The notes under the pieces are model-generated. The model did no database searches. It was given only the letters and a program-made list of their open reading frames with translations, and was not told the DNA's origin. From assembly GCA_003344405.1 (NCBI GenBank), contig NOWV01000069.1:62001-126000 (forward strand): 64,000 nucleotides of DNA, read 5' to 3'. This document shows positions 38,201 to 50,759 of this stretch, piece after piece (within the stretch, counting starts at the first letter, position 1; each line of letters begins with the position of its first letter). The translations under genes and the position numbers were made by a program. The DNA is from Trichoplax sp. H2 (lineage: Eukaryota > Placozoa > Uniplacotomia > Trichoplacea).

Positions 38201-41200
38201 GATAAGCTTGGATAAGACTTCACTTCACTTCATTTTGAGCTCGGAGTAGTTAGACTAAATTTAAGCTAGTAATTAATTATTTCTCTATTATTCTTAAACT
38301 TTGCAGTAAAAGCCTTTCTAAAATTCTCTCTTGATAAAAATAATTATTTTGAGAGACACTTTTACTGTATACTATTCCTTAAGTGAGTTACAATTCATAA
38401 AGTTTTAGATATAGTTATTTATTCTTGATCATGTTGTAATTTTGAACGTATTGAATTATCGTGATCACATCTAGGTGCGAAACTATAACCATTGTATGGT
38501 AGCCCCTTACCTTTACATTAGAGTTTTGAGTATAAGAGCAGCACTAAGGAACTGTTACTCAGTTTTAGGATAGTTCACCTCGAATAAGATACACTGCTAG
38601 CTTTTCATTCTGCAAGTCTAAATTATTAATAAATAACATTCCTAAACTAACTACATTTGAGTATCAGTAATGATCAACAAGCAAGGAATCGCGACTAGAG
38701 CGCCTCTAGCTAAACGGCTACAAAGCGAATTCCTGCAGGTTGCAACACATCACTTGGCAAGATCTACGCATCAAGATAGACTTTAGATATTCCGACTAGC
38801 TACGACTTGATGCGTAGAAATAGCTTACAGTTTTATCTATCATTCATATGATAAAAATTCTATAAAACTAAAGGGCTAAACATAAAGGCATTGGTCTTAA
38901 AGCAGTTATAAAAATCTGATTTATCTTTTTAATAAAAGCACAAATCTTTGGTATATGCTACACTCTAGAGTTCAATCCAATTGGGAACAATCAAGTATGT
39001 CTTAAAATCCTCGGTATTAACGAGTGCTTTGTCAGTCATAAAATAACTTTACTTTAGAATAGAGTTTGTAAAATTCTCAATAAAGGATTAAAAAGGGTTC
39101 AAACCATACTAGACAAGCTACTGTGCAATCGGCCGTAACAATATGTCGTTTACCGTATAGATAACCGGTCATTTTGCAAAATGGTCAATGTGATATTAAA
39201 TTATTGCTGTGATGAATTATAAAAGTCATGCATTTGCTATACTAATTTATATTATATCGTTGAAATCAACAGGCTATCAAAAAAGGCTCACTGGAAGAAA
39301 TACGGAATCTAGTTACTCTTAACTATTATCATGATAAAATCAACTCACTCGATAAAGAGAATTTATTTACATTTATGCATTATGCTGCAAGATATAATCG
39401 ATCCGATGTTATTGGTTGCTTGATCGATTTTGGTGCAGGTAATTTGCCATAATGGAAGGCATATATTATTGTAATAGGAAAAGATTTATTTTAAATAGCT
39501 AACTTATTAATATTTTTATATCTTTATTTAATCATGTGTGGTTAACTTTATATCATTTCGCAAAAATTATTGATTATTTAGATGTTAACAGTATGGGCGG
39601 CAAAGATAGTATTGCGCCTCTCCATGTTGCTGCCCAGCATAATTGTACGGAGGCAGCTCAAAGTCTAATTCGGTTTGGTGCAACAGTTCACGTTAATTCT
39701 AAAACGAAAAATAGTCCTTTGCATTATTGCTGTAAATACGGAAGTGATGGAGTTGCGGAGGTATTACCATATCATAATCTTAAATACGGTACTTTATTTA
39801 ATTGCAGTTACTAGATCACAAATCTACACAAGGTATTATTTCGCATATTTAGACTACAGTTAAATCGCTATTGAGGCAATATATAACTCTTCTTATCCTA
39901 TTGTAAATACATTGAATATAGTTTATTTGAAATTTGTATCTTAACCAGATAATTTTAAAAGAAACTGAAAGACTGAATATTACTGGAAAGATTATTAATC
40001 ATCCTGATAACGAATCTTACTATCCTATCCACTTTGCAGCTTTATATAATAATAAGGCGATGATTGATATTTTAGTAAGCCTGATATTGATTTAGCAAAA
40101 GATTTGTATTTAAAATACAGGCAGTACTATCTTAAAATTGGTAACTATTTCTAAATTTCTCGATACATTTTACATCCTATTCATTATTTAGCTAAAGTTT
40201 GGGGCTAGTATAGTAAAAAAGAACGTTAACGGTCGATTACCCTCTCATTTTGCTGCTGAACATAAAGATACAGCTGTTCTGGAGGATCTCCTGCAATGCG
40301 GTACATGGAATTTATTCATACGTGTTATGAGAAATATTCTACTAAATTTCCGCTATGAATGATATACGATTCAAATAACTTTTCAAACTATTTATTTGTA
40401 GCCAAAGTTAAAGGACTTAACGATTATATAATAATATCTAATAACGAGGGAGGTACGGCTCTTCATATAGCAGCCGATGTCGGTTCCATTATAGTAAGTA
40501 TATAGTATACTCTTGTTTATTGATTTTTAATGCAATTTGAATATACTACTGCAATATAAATTTAATCTAACTAATAGTGTTGTGACTCAGTTTGATCTTT
40601 ACGAAATTACGGAAGCGTGCGGAATTTCTGCTGAGCCAACAACAACAAGTAAATTTCCTTTCTTTTCTATCGGTGGTTGAAATCGACCTTTATTAACTAC
40701 AACTAACCAACTTACTAACTCACACTCGAACCCACTCCCCAAGATAGTAAAAGCGCCTCATTTATATACTCTAACATTGGCATGAATATGCATAACTTCT
40801 CTAACATTGCGATAACATTCTTGAGATATCATTTTTCAGTATAACACAACTGACTAATAAACATACTTGTACCGTACTGTCTGTCCGTACAACATTAATT
40901 TATCATTTACCGGTACAGCAATACAAGATAACGGTAACAACTATGCATAGTTAAGGATATTAATCCTTAAGAACAATATTATCTAGCGATGCTAGTCTAG
41001 CAGTCGCGACAAAAAGTACTGCATTATTATTAATCGACATACTGTACATTTAATCGATTAGGCAGCAGAAATATGCTTGAAGTACGGTGCGGAAATCGAA
41101 GCTCAAACCGTAAATTAAATTATAATTTTACGTAATTATTCCTTTACACTAGTCAAAAAATTTTAATATTATTTTATACTACATACATCTTCATAAGATA

Positions 41201-44200
41201 GTATCGTATGGCTAATTATCGCATACAATTGATTGATAAGGCCAAATTTTGATTGTAGTGATAAAATTTATTTCATATTTACTTATTTTGTACAAGTATG
41301 AACTATTAACACCGCTGCACATTGCGGCCAAAAATGGTAACTACGAATTTGCCGAGTTTCTTATCAGCAGAGGTGCTAAAGTTAATTCAAAAGACGATGC
41401 TGGAAGAACTTGCTTACACTATGCAGCTTTGAGTAATAGTATTTCTATAACGGAACTTATAATTCGAAAGGTACTTTCGTAAATGGTATTTCTTCAGGTA
41501 GTGCTATATTATTGTACGATCGTTATTAATTCTCATCCATTTTATCTCAATACCCAGGGAGCAGATATCGAAGATCGTGATACTGGAGGCCATACACCGT
41601 TACATTTAGCTGTTAAAAAAGGATGTACACAAGTTATTAAGAAACTATTTGAATTAGGCGCCGATATTACGACTACAGACTCTGATGGTCGGCACTGCGT
41701 TCATTACATAGCTGAGCAAACTGATATTAGCACCATACAGGCCGTCTTAGAAGTAAGCTTACTATGCCGATCTTGAATTTATTAAACTATAAAATTAATT
41801 ACGGATATCATTTCCGTTTGTAAAATTCGAAACTATCATGGCCCTAAATAGAATGGAGGAAAAGAATTAGTAGAATGTCCTGATAACGAAGGCCTCGTAC
41901 CATTACGTATGGTAGCTACAGAAGGGAACCTTCCAGTGAGCTTTATAATAATCGATCTCGAAATTAATTTCTTTAATTAAATAACAAATCGGTTTCTTAA
42001 TAGTGGGTAATTCTATAAAATCTCGTTTAGCATCTTTTAAATATGAAGCCTTTAGCTACGTATGAGATAACTGCTAAAGTACCCTTAGAAGTCATCGTCG
42101 TGGCTACAAGCCATGCATGCAAAGTGTCCTATGTGTCTATCTGTTTCTTCTAATGGCATAAATCCATCTTCTTCTCAACTCGCAGGCACTGTATTTTCTC
42201 GTTCAAAATGGTGCCTCGATGGGCACTTTAGATAAAGAAGGCAACACACTTTTGCATATTGCAGCCAAAGCCAATCATCGCGATACTATTAAACAAATCT
42301 TAAAGCACACCAATGCAAAAGATATCAACACTAGAAATACATCAGGTCAAAAGCCCATCCATATTGCAGCTATTTACGGCCATAAACGAGTTATACAGAA
42401 TATGATTAAGAATGGCGCTGACATTAATAGCAAGTAAGAATATTGAAAATTGAAATTAGAGCAATTAAACGATCATTTTAGCTTATAACATTTGACTAAT
42501 AATAGTTGTGGCAGTAGATTCTAGATAACGAATATTTTTCATAAATTGTTAGAGATATCCATTCTTATTACCCACTACACTATGTTGCAAAGGATGGATA
42601 TACGGCAGCAGCCCAGCTGTTAGTGGATGAAAATGCTAAAATCGATGTCTTAGATCGCTCCGATGTAGATAGTCTTGGCTCATCTTTCTACATGATAAAA
42701 CAGTTTTATTCGATATTTATTTTAACAAACTTTTGATATTCTAGTTATGCATAGAATTAGATCGTTCATTCATTTAGTCTTCTTCTAAGTTATAAGAGAT
42801 ATCTTACTTTTTTATTACGAAAATATATTATACGGATATGAGTACGGTAATGAAAGTAAAGATCCTTTACGTTACTCGAATTGATAAACTTTCGTACATA
42901 ATAATCTAAATGTCGATTATGTACCTGTACCGTAACATATACAACTTCATTTACGAGTATTAAATTAATCTAATATTGCAATAGTCTCTGCTATGTCTAT
43001 TCTAGTCCTTCTAAGCTTTTACATTCTTAATTAAAATAACTAAAGCTCCTAACACAATTAACTTTTAATCTGGAAGAATACGCCTATACATTTAGCATGT
43101 GCTAACGGACATCAAGAAGTAACCAAAATATTGTTAGCAAGTGGAGCTGACCCAACAACGATCAATAATCAGGGCCTAAATTGCTTAGACTTAGCGATAG
43201 AAAACGATCAAACGGAAATTGGACTACAAATTATCCGTAGTAAATAGTAAGATTCTAATTTTGAAATATTATTCTTCAACGAGTAATCTTCCTGTTTTGA
43301 CCTTGCTGTTTTTTTTAATTTACGGTATGCAGCATAGTCAGAATATAGTTATCCCAATATTTATCTCAAGATATTCTTAATTCTACTTGTAGTTGGGAAA
43401 AGGCTCTAGAAAATAAAGAATTTGATGGACACACGCCAATGAAGAGACTTATTGAAAAACTTCCTATTGTCGCTTATGTAAGTATATATTTTACATACAC
43501 GTGAGGTACATAATAACAAGACAATTTATCGTGTAATATATCGATACCTTTATAAAATACAACACCGGTAACAGTGCATTGGATATTTATTAAAGTACAC
43601 TAACAGCTTGTGATATATACCAATCACGAAATTCCAAATTTTAGAAAAATAAGGGCTTTATTGAATCTTATACAAAGATTAACTACACACAGCTCTACTC
43701 TAGCAGAATACTACTACTAAAGACTTCTAGAACGAACTAACAGAATAATCTAAAGTTGCATGCTTTTATACTTTTCGTAGCATTCGCAGCTACAATCCGC
43801 ATGGCAACCTTTTACCTTATTTTACACATAGTTAAATTATTCTTAGTAACACTATTCTACTGCAGACCACCATTAGTCCGATATGGATACGACTACAGTA
43901 TTTACGTAGACATTATTGACACTAGCCAAAGTACAATGAATTAACCATATCCTAATATATGATTTACAGTTCTATTTTTACCTATAGCCTTATTAGTAAC
44001 CAAAAACCTTACTGTATATAGTCATCTACACTCTAACATAGAGTCTATACCACTACAGTCTAATAGTTATGGCTACCAAATATCTACCGTACATTATACT
44101 AAACATGGCTAACAGTCTACAATCACAACACTAGTTACATTGCACAGCTCTATTGTATCATAGATTCTTCTATCAACTTGTACTTTAAAAAGAAAATCAT

Positions 44201-47200
44201 AGTTTGCATAACGTCTAGATATGTACTAATTATATCATAATTTTAAAATCTGAAGATATTTTGCGATAATATATATTAGTTCCTAAATATAATAAGCTTT
44301 CCTAATCATTATACTGTCTAAACTAGCGCAGGCCGTAATGGACCGATGTATAACGTATACAAGTGATATTGGAGATTCCAAAGAAAAGCAGGTTAGTTAA
44401 TTGCGTTGCTCAAAGCTGCTATCTTAAATATTACATAATTAAAATTCTAGATGAATAAATTTGGGAATCCAAATATTTTTAATTCGAAATGTTTTAGATT
44501 GTTTTCAACTTTAGCTATCTGGAAGCCCCACCAAGCAAAACTAAAACTAAAAATACTGAGGACAATTATTCGGCGGCATCGGTACGAGTATTTAATTAAT
44601 AAGCAATTTTAGAAATGTAATTTGTACGGCAACAAGTAATTTGTAGATGTATTTATCTACAACAGAGATAACATTGATCCTTTATACTATTAACATTCTT
44701 CATTTACAGAGTATTCTCTCGCATAATAGGATCAAGTTAATGCAACATCCTCTCATTCGGGCTTATCGACATTATAAATGGTATTAGCGATAGGCTCAAA
44801 CCTATTGATACTACCCTTTCTACAATTAAATTCGATATCTTATCTAATTAATTTCTCTTTTATTACTGTACATTTATAACAGTACATTGTACAATAATTT
44901 ATTAATTTAGGAATTCGCTATTACGATATCACTACTACGGGCGATGTTTTATCAATCTAGTATTTCTGTTGGCTGTTTGTACACCTGTTAGCCTAAATAT
45001 CAACAACTATTATAAAGCTGTCCGCAATCAAACAGGAAATAACGCTGTTGAACAGATAACAGTAACACAGGTATAATATTCGATAGTTTTAATAATCCTT
45101 GATAACATTTATTATTAGCATTTGACAGATAGGATTGATATGGTCACTAATGTTATCTTTACGGTTTCGACTCTTACTCTTATATCCACAACTTGGCAAC
45201 GTATGTATCGGTGCAATTTGGATGAAAACGTTATTCGACGATAATCAGTATTCGGAAGAAGTTTATACAAGAAATATTGTTGTATTTTCAGCCGTGGTGT
45301 TTAATGTTTTCATTCAATTAACCAGACTAGTCTTCATGGTCAGTTTACAAATTTGTACCTGATAACATACCTATTGTGCATAACGGTATTTGATTATACT
45401 TGTCCATAAGTTAAAAAAATTTATTATTGACATTAACAGATATCTTAATCATTTGATTTAATATTAAGATTAACATAACTTTCGTTTAAAAATAATGTAA
45501 ATGACAATTCTATATCGTCTATTTAAGCCAAGCAAGTTTATGAATGAAATTGCAGCTTCTATAGTAGAAATTGGAATCGAATTAATGGCTCTACTATATT
45601 GCCTTCCATTTCAACAACCAACAACAATTCTAAAAGTACAAATAGGAGCCATGATTGTTTTTCTCTCCTTTATAAACTTTCTAAGGCAGCTAAAAAGGTA
45701 AGCCTCAAATAGGATTTTACTTAAAATTAGGCAATTTCGTTCGTCGCTATCGGTTAATTTATAAATATCGTCTATTAAGAAACGAGAAAATGAATAGCTT
45801 GTAATCGTAAAGTTTGATACTCAACTCAATCATTAAGCATGAAAAGTTATGATCTCCTATCCTTCATTACCTTACATTAAGAAAAGCTGAGATAGATAAA
45901 TTAAGATCAATTATCTCACCAACTGTGTAATAGTTGAGTAATAGTCTCCTAGTATTATTGGTAATCCATGTGTCTAATTTTGGAGTACTCTATTTAATCA
46001 GCGTCTAAATAAATAAGATAGCGCAAGTTATAGTTAGCCCATGATGCCTATAAATTGATAGCTTTAATAATCAATTGCATCTATTCCGCTGAAATTTATA
46101 ATTATTAAATTTCTTTAATTCAAGAATGTAATATATTTTAAGCTAATCTGACAAACATTTTAATTATTACAGTATCTATAGTCAATCTTAGGACTTTATG
46201 ATTGTTGCATCACTAATATAGAGCCTTCGGTGTCGGATTATATTTGACCATGTTTCTCACCATCATGAAGACAATTATAAGAGCTTCACTAGTTATTATT
46301 CTATTTTTGATTGCCTTTGCTATCGCTTGCCATATGGTTTTAAGACAATTGGTAAGTAGTAGAAAGTTTTCATGTATTACAAATTATATCTTCCATTAAT
46401 ATTAATTCACGCTTACAGCCAGAGTTCAGCGAATTAGGGTACGCCTTTATACGTGTTCTAACGATGATGGTTGGAGATATCAGTTACCGCGAAATATTTC
46501 AGCATTTATACGACACAAATCAACTACAGAACTCTGGTTTAGCTTTGATCATTATTGTCCTCTCTGTTGTAATTATTAACATTGCTTTTGCTAATTTATT
46601 GGTAAGCTGATGTTTAATCATATTATATTACAGTTCATCATCAGTCTTTTTAAAATCTGTTGCTGTATTAACTGTATATTACTGTATTAAGGTTGGCTTG
46701 GCTGTAGGAGATATAAATGAAGTCAGATCAAATGCCGATATTAGTTTAATTCAAATGGATCTTTCTTATATAAGCAGTCTCAGAACATATTTTATGCCAA
46801 AATTTTTGCAAAAGTATGCATATCAATCAGCATTAGTGCTACGAAATCATCACAAAATGAAGCTAAGAGAAAAGGTTCACGATATTAACCCTAGCTATTT
46901 CACATATCTAGTTTTCTAAAGTGAAAATGGTCAAGATTTAAATGATAGTTACCGTACGATCTATTAAACTATTTTCTAGTTTATATGGAAAAAGTTAACT
47001 GAAGGTGTTAGACTACAAGCTCCTATAGAGAATACGCTGGAAAGATGCAAGGATATCAACATATTTCAAGAATTGAGACAACAAAACTTAAAGTAAGTAA
47101 AGAAATTGCTTCTGTTACGCCTATAGGTATTCTAAAGAAAAGCTATATCTTACACACTATCCGTCGAATACGTTAGAATATTTTTATAAAATATCAATTT

Positions 47201-47366
47201 ATATTGAACTGTTACAATTACTAATTGGATACTTTTATATTGCGATTACAGTAGCAAGGATTTCACAGATAATTTTGCTGATTTTCGATCAGATGTTCTC
47301 CATCATTTAATTACGATAGAAAGCTTACTGAAAAAAATAAGTAATGAAGATCCAGCATTAATTTGA
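35285..47366 (+). CDS. TRPA1-like: TRPA1-like channel gene 3 (25 coding exons, 1141 aa)
   Basis: Exons: 35285-35563, 39273-39438, 39582-39760, 39949-40074, 40192-40300, 40402-40493, 41062-41109, 41297-41470, 41558-41752, 41852-41935, 42186-42433, 42553-42664, 43077-43246, 43393-43477, 44332-44391, 44498-44581, 44710-44780, 44911-45070, 45249-45338, 45528-45697, 46222-46351, 46419-46601, 46692-46874, 46980-47092, 47252-47366. It has the same ankyrin, linker and six-segment channel plan as genes 1 and 2, with filter MMVGDISYRE in exon 22. The frame is open throughout. Oddities: the exon 12 donor is GTAGAT rather than GTAAGT; introns 6 and 14 carry solo LTRs; the stretch before exon 19 (45129-45248) is open in frame for 40 codons, so a longer S1-S2 loop is possible in this gene. 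The start is the ATG aligned with gene 2; a TTG two codons upstream is not a plausible start. Confidence 0.87.
35564..39272 (+). other. first intron of gene 3 (3.7 kb), no second gene seen
   Basis: It is AT-rich with no convincing exon. It contains a 13-C homopolymer (35998-36010), an 88-bp duplication, and a two-copy stretch near 37550-37730 sharing CACTCTCC-TTTAG. An LTR-like segment at about 38450-38790 has a TATA-like and an AATAAA-like element but no target duplication that I could find. Confidence 0.5.
36781..36957 (+). repeat. 88-bp tandem duplication in intron 1 of gene 3
   Basis: Two copies, starting at 36781 and 36869, both begin GATCAATCTTTTAAT and share AATTTTAAAATGAAGA and ATTCGATCT. 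Single homologous stretches occur in intron 1 of the other genes (for example 6058-6080). Confidence 0.65.
40578..41011 (-). mobile_element. solo LTR G (434 bp) in intron 6 of gene 3
   Basis: The ends are TGTTGTGACTC and GCAGTCGCGACA; flanks are AATAG and AAAAG, a near-perfect 5-bp duplication. Read on the minus strand it has GAGTATATAAATG, then GTTAATAAAGG, giving minus orientation. Size supports insertion: intron 6 is 568 bp here and 127 bp in gene 2, and removing the LTR and one flank leaves 129 bp. Confidence 0.8.
43609..44144 (-). mobile_element. solo LTR H (536 bp) in intron 14 of gene 3
   Basis: The ends are TGTGATATATACC and TTACATTGCA, with the exact repeat CAGCT (43604-43608 and 44145-44149). 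It is the same family as LTR D in gene 2. It sits inside the tract that is nearly identical between genes 2 and 3 but is absent from gene 2, so it arrived after that tract was shared. Confidence 0.85.
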
Positions 47367-48083
47367 ACTGCGAGTACTTAAAAGCTTATTAATCAATTAT
47401 CCGCTTAAGGATAGGTGGCCGCTTTGCTATTAGTTAATATATTTATGCACTCCTTAAATATTTGTTGATTTTACGTATAAAATTATAATTTAAGTAGCAA
47501 ATCCTCATTTATATAATATAGTTACGTCTCTTAAAGTCGATAATTATCATTGTAAAAAGACTAGTCTTCTGCAATCTAGAAGTTATCCAAATATTAATTT
47601 GTTTTTTCGTGAACGGTAATTTCTTGCGTTATGTTCATTATTACTGTATGTGTTATACTTTGAGCTATAGGTTAATTTAATATATAGTTGTTAACAGTTA
47701 CACCACTAAGCTCAGTAATAATTACGTTTTTATGGAGATTGTGTTCTCAGATCTTAATCAAACGGCGTCAGTGCAGTTTGTTAACTCGTACACAGTATTA
47801 AAGCAGAGTTAAGATCTTATATTCTTAGTAATGTGATATGTTGCCATATTTCATTACATACTTAACACAGATTAGCTTCCGTTACAGTATAGTATACTTC
47901 TACATAAAAATGATTTGCATTTAACAGCTTGTTCTTAAATATCCCATTAGTGCTTAGGCTCGATTTTTGCATATAAATAAACTAGCCTAATCGGTCTTTT
48001 TCGTTGATAAATAATTCTTTTATTGTGCTTTTCAAACATTACATTACTGGTATGTAAGTGACTTATTTATCCTCCATCCAGCT
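47367..48083. other. spacer after gene 3, no gene seen
   Basis: It aligns with the spacer after gene 2 in patches. No open frame with splice partners and no RNA gene is recognised. Confidence 0.5.
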
Positions 48084-48390
48084 ATGTCATAACCCTCACT
48101 TGTGGCAAAGCTTTGGTAAAGAACTCTAGAGTAAGTACAATAACTCAGGCTGCTTCTCCAGTATTTTCCAGTCTCTATCCGAGCAATATATGAGAAATCA
48201 ATTTCTCAGCTGTACTCCACAAACAACTGATTTATAATTAAATTTTTCTTCACATTACGACTCCTGAACGCTTCTTAAGCAATTAGTACTTTAATTTTAA
48301 AACCACACACACTTAAATATATTTGTAACGTGAATTCCAACGTTATATACAATTACTAAATAGATACGAGTACGTAGATATTGTGGAACT
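48084..48390 (-). mobile_element. incomplete LTR related to LTR C
   Basis: It starts TGTCATAACCC and follows LTR C through TTGTGGCAAAG, AAAGAACTCT, ATGAGAAATCAATTTCT, ACTCCACA, ACACACTTAAATA and GTGAATTCCA. The far end is not recognisable and no matching duplication of the left flank (AGCTA) was found, so it is probably truncated. Confidence 0.5.
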
Positions 48391-48479
48391 TAGAGTGCTG
48401 AAACGCTCATTCGTCGTCCTTATGACTTTTCTCAGATCTAACGACAATCAAGACTAACACTTTGGTATAATAATCTGAG

Positions 48480-49140
48480 TAATTTTTCACTGTGACAACA
48501 AACCCTCAATCTCTAGAAAGATCACATTCACATTCCCATTACTTGTTACTGGCAAATATCATAACATAAAGCCACTAAGTTCTCAAATTCGCTAGAAACT
48601 GATATTAATGTTAAATTAGAGATAAAAAATTTCTACAACTTTATTATTACCGACCTTTCAGGCATAGAATTGTTAATGTAAATGAAACGTTTTACAGCTC
48701 AAAATTAGCTACAGAAGCGTTGACCGATGTAAGCTGTCTTGAATAGGATGTGGTTTATAATGACTGTAAAAAACTACTGAAATTAATAAAATCCGATAGT
48801 AAATACTGTTGATGCTTGAAATGAATTTGATTATTGTATTATCAAAATTACTAATCTAATAAATTAACTCGAGCCAGATGATACTATTGAAGCAGGAAGA
48901 CAAAATGCGCTGAATAGAATCGTTTAAAATCATGACGATAAATTTTACCATGTAGCACATTTAGTTGACTAATACAATGAATTGCGTACAATGGGGATCT
49001 GGTAAGAAGGAAATCTCTTCGTTACCCTACGCCTTTGCTTTTGAATCCAAATTCCCTGCTTCTATCGCTAATCTTTCTGAAATCAAGAAAAAATATAGAA
49101 AATAATACAGTCTAGCTCTTCCTCTAAAATCATTTAAGGA
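48480..49140 (+). pseudogene. second copy of the ankyrin-gene relic, between genes 3 and 4
   Basis: It is homologous to 32880-33134 plus 33682-34080 without the LTR. The ankyrin motif near 48520-48560 is degraded (FPLLVTGKYHNIKPL), and the later part keeps PDDTIEAGRQNALNRIV before a stop. No intact exon remains. Confidence 0.42.
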
Positions 49141-49372
49141 TAGAACACTTTACCTATTGCCTGTTCAATCAATTTTAAGAAACTCATGCTTATGTAAACC
49201 ATTTAAAATGTGATATACCATGGTATTAACAATGATTTCATAACAGTATATTTCACTGATGTCGCGAAGCTAAAAAAATGCTTCATTTGGAGGACTTTAG
49301 AATACGGATGCAGCTTGACATTGCTGTAAATGATTTGCTCCTATATAGCTATAATTTTAATTTTAATAATCT

Positions 49373-49395
49373 TAGCTAAGTAAAGCTATGGCCGT
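49373..49395. repeat. spacer block shared with 1666 and 34694
   Basis: The core TAGCTAAGTAAAGCTATGG is found at the equivalent place before genes 1, 3 and 4. It marks the spacer as part of the duplicated unit; the function is unknown. Confidence 0.4.
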
Positions 49396-50077
49396 AGCGT
49401 GTTCTAAAGGCAGATGGTAACTCATTTAACATTACTAAAATTTCATAATGGTTGCTAAAATTAATGATACGCATTTCATAAATTATTTTTTTAAATGATC
49501 TGATCCAAGCTTTGTTATAGTTGATTTTTTAAAATTTTAACCAAGTATTATTTTAAATGATAAACTATTAAATTGCCATCAATTAAAAATTATGTATAGC
49601 GCATTTGTATTCTGAGAATCGCGATGACGCAAAATGAAAATTTCGCTAGATATTCTTAAATGTACTGTAGCCATAGCCATAACTATGTACTGTTATTGTA
49701 TGCCTCAACTAATGAATCTGATCCAAATATAATGAATTTAGCTGATTCTTCAAAATAGAGTTAGATATATGAGAAACGACGCAATAACGTCTAGCAATTA
49801 ATTATACGATAGTTATTAACTATAACTATCTCACTAATCACACCCAAAGTGATCTGATAATATAACCCGTTAAGACTAACGTTTATAATATATCAAACAA
49901 TCATAGATATTATTTTACTGCCATCTTTTCGATAAGAAAGCAGCAATTTTATTCGTTATACATTATACTATGTTACTTGGGATGGGAAATAAATCAGAGC
50001 CTAATGATTTTTCTTTACGTCTGTTTTCATGAATAATAAATTCTATTGTTAAGCTTTAATCTTTTCAAGGTACCTAC

Positions 50078-50190
50078 TATTTATTCTTCTATATAAAGCA
50101 AAGGCAGTAACAATTTAGACAGGCATCTACATAAGTAGCAACTAGGAGAGAAGATGAATAAGAATGATAGATTCAAATAAAATTAATATG
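50078..50190 (+). promoter_or_regulatory. conserved TATA-containing promoter block of gene 4
   Basis: TATATAAA (50090-50097) is followed by GCAAAGGCAGTAACAATTTA, GGCATCTACATAAG and AAGAATGATAGATTCAAATA. It aligns with blocks before genes 1 and 2 and lies about 660 bp before the ATG. It is the best preserved of the three. Confidence 0.45.
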
Positions 50191-50460
50191 AAAAGTATCT
50201 CATCGTAGTTAATAATCTAACATTATTCTATGAAACAATAGCAAGATAACTGAATAGCATCTCATACAATAGAAATTGCAAGTCATGATTGCTTACTAGA
50301 TTAAACATGATATAGTAGTATAATGATAGAAAGACATCAAAATTATGACGCAATGAAATCATGAATGCTGCCTATCTATTATATTTTAGTTCTAGCCAAC
50401 TAAATCGTGGCTGTGTTACTTGTTTTTGTCAACGATTGCACACCGAAACTGGACTTGCCT

Positions 50461-50500
50461 GTTTCTATAGAACATGCTATAAAGTAGCCTTTAAAGGTTT
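50461..50500 (+). promoter_or_regulatory. proximal block remnant upstream of gene 4
   Basis: GTTTCTATAGAACATGCTAT and AAAGTAGCCTTTAAAGG match the proximal block of genes 1-3, but the palindrome and the GGAAAG part are weak. A similar TATAGAACATATGCTACGAT stands before gene 5 (63291-63310). Confidence 0.35.
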
Positions 50501-50759
50501 GCTTGGCTGTAGCGCCATTACCATAACGCATTATTTATAGTTACTACCTTACCGATTGATTATAAAAATAATCTGTAAGCAGATCAAAATCAGGCTTAAT
50601 CCCGCTTCCTATCTTATTTATTCTGACAAGTAAATTGGAAAAGTTGAAATAACACAACTTCAGCCAAAATTCGAGATTGATTTCAATTAAATCATTTTAA
50701 CTGTATGAGTGCCGTATTGTTGTAAATTCTGCTACTTGTATACAGAAGAAATATAAATC

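Noticed and set aside
38450-38790. Another solo LTR in intron 1 of gene 3
   Set aside because: It has TATA-like and AATAAA-like words, but I tested the nearby TG and CA ends and found no matching 5-bp flanks.
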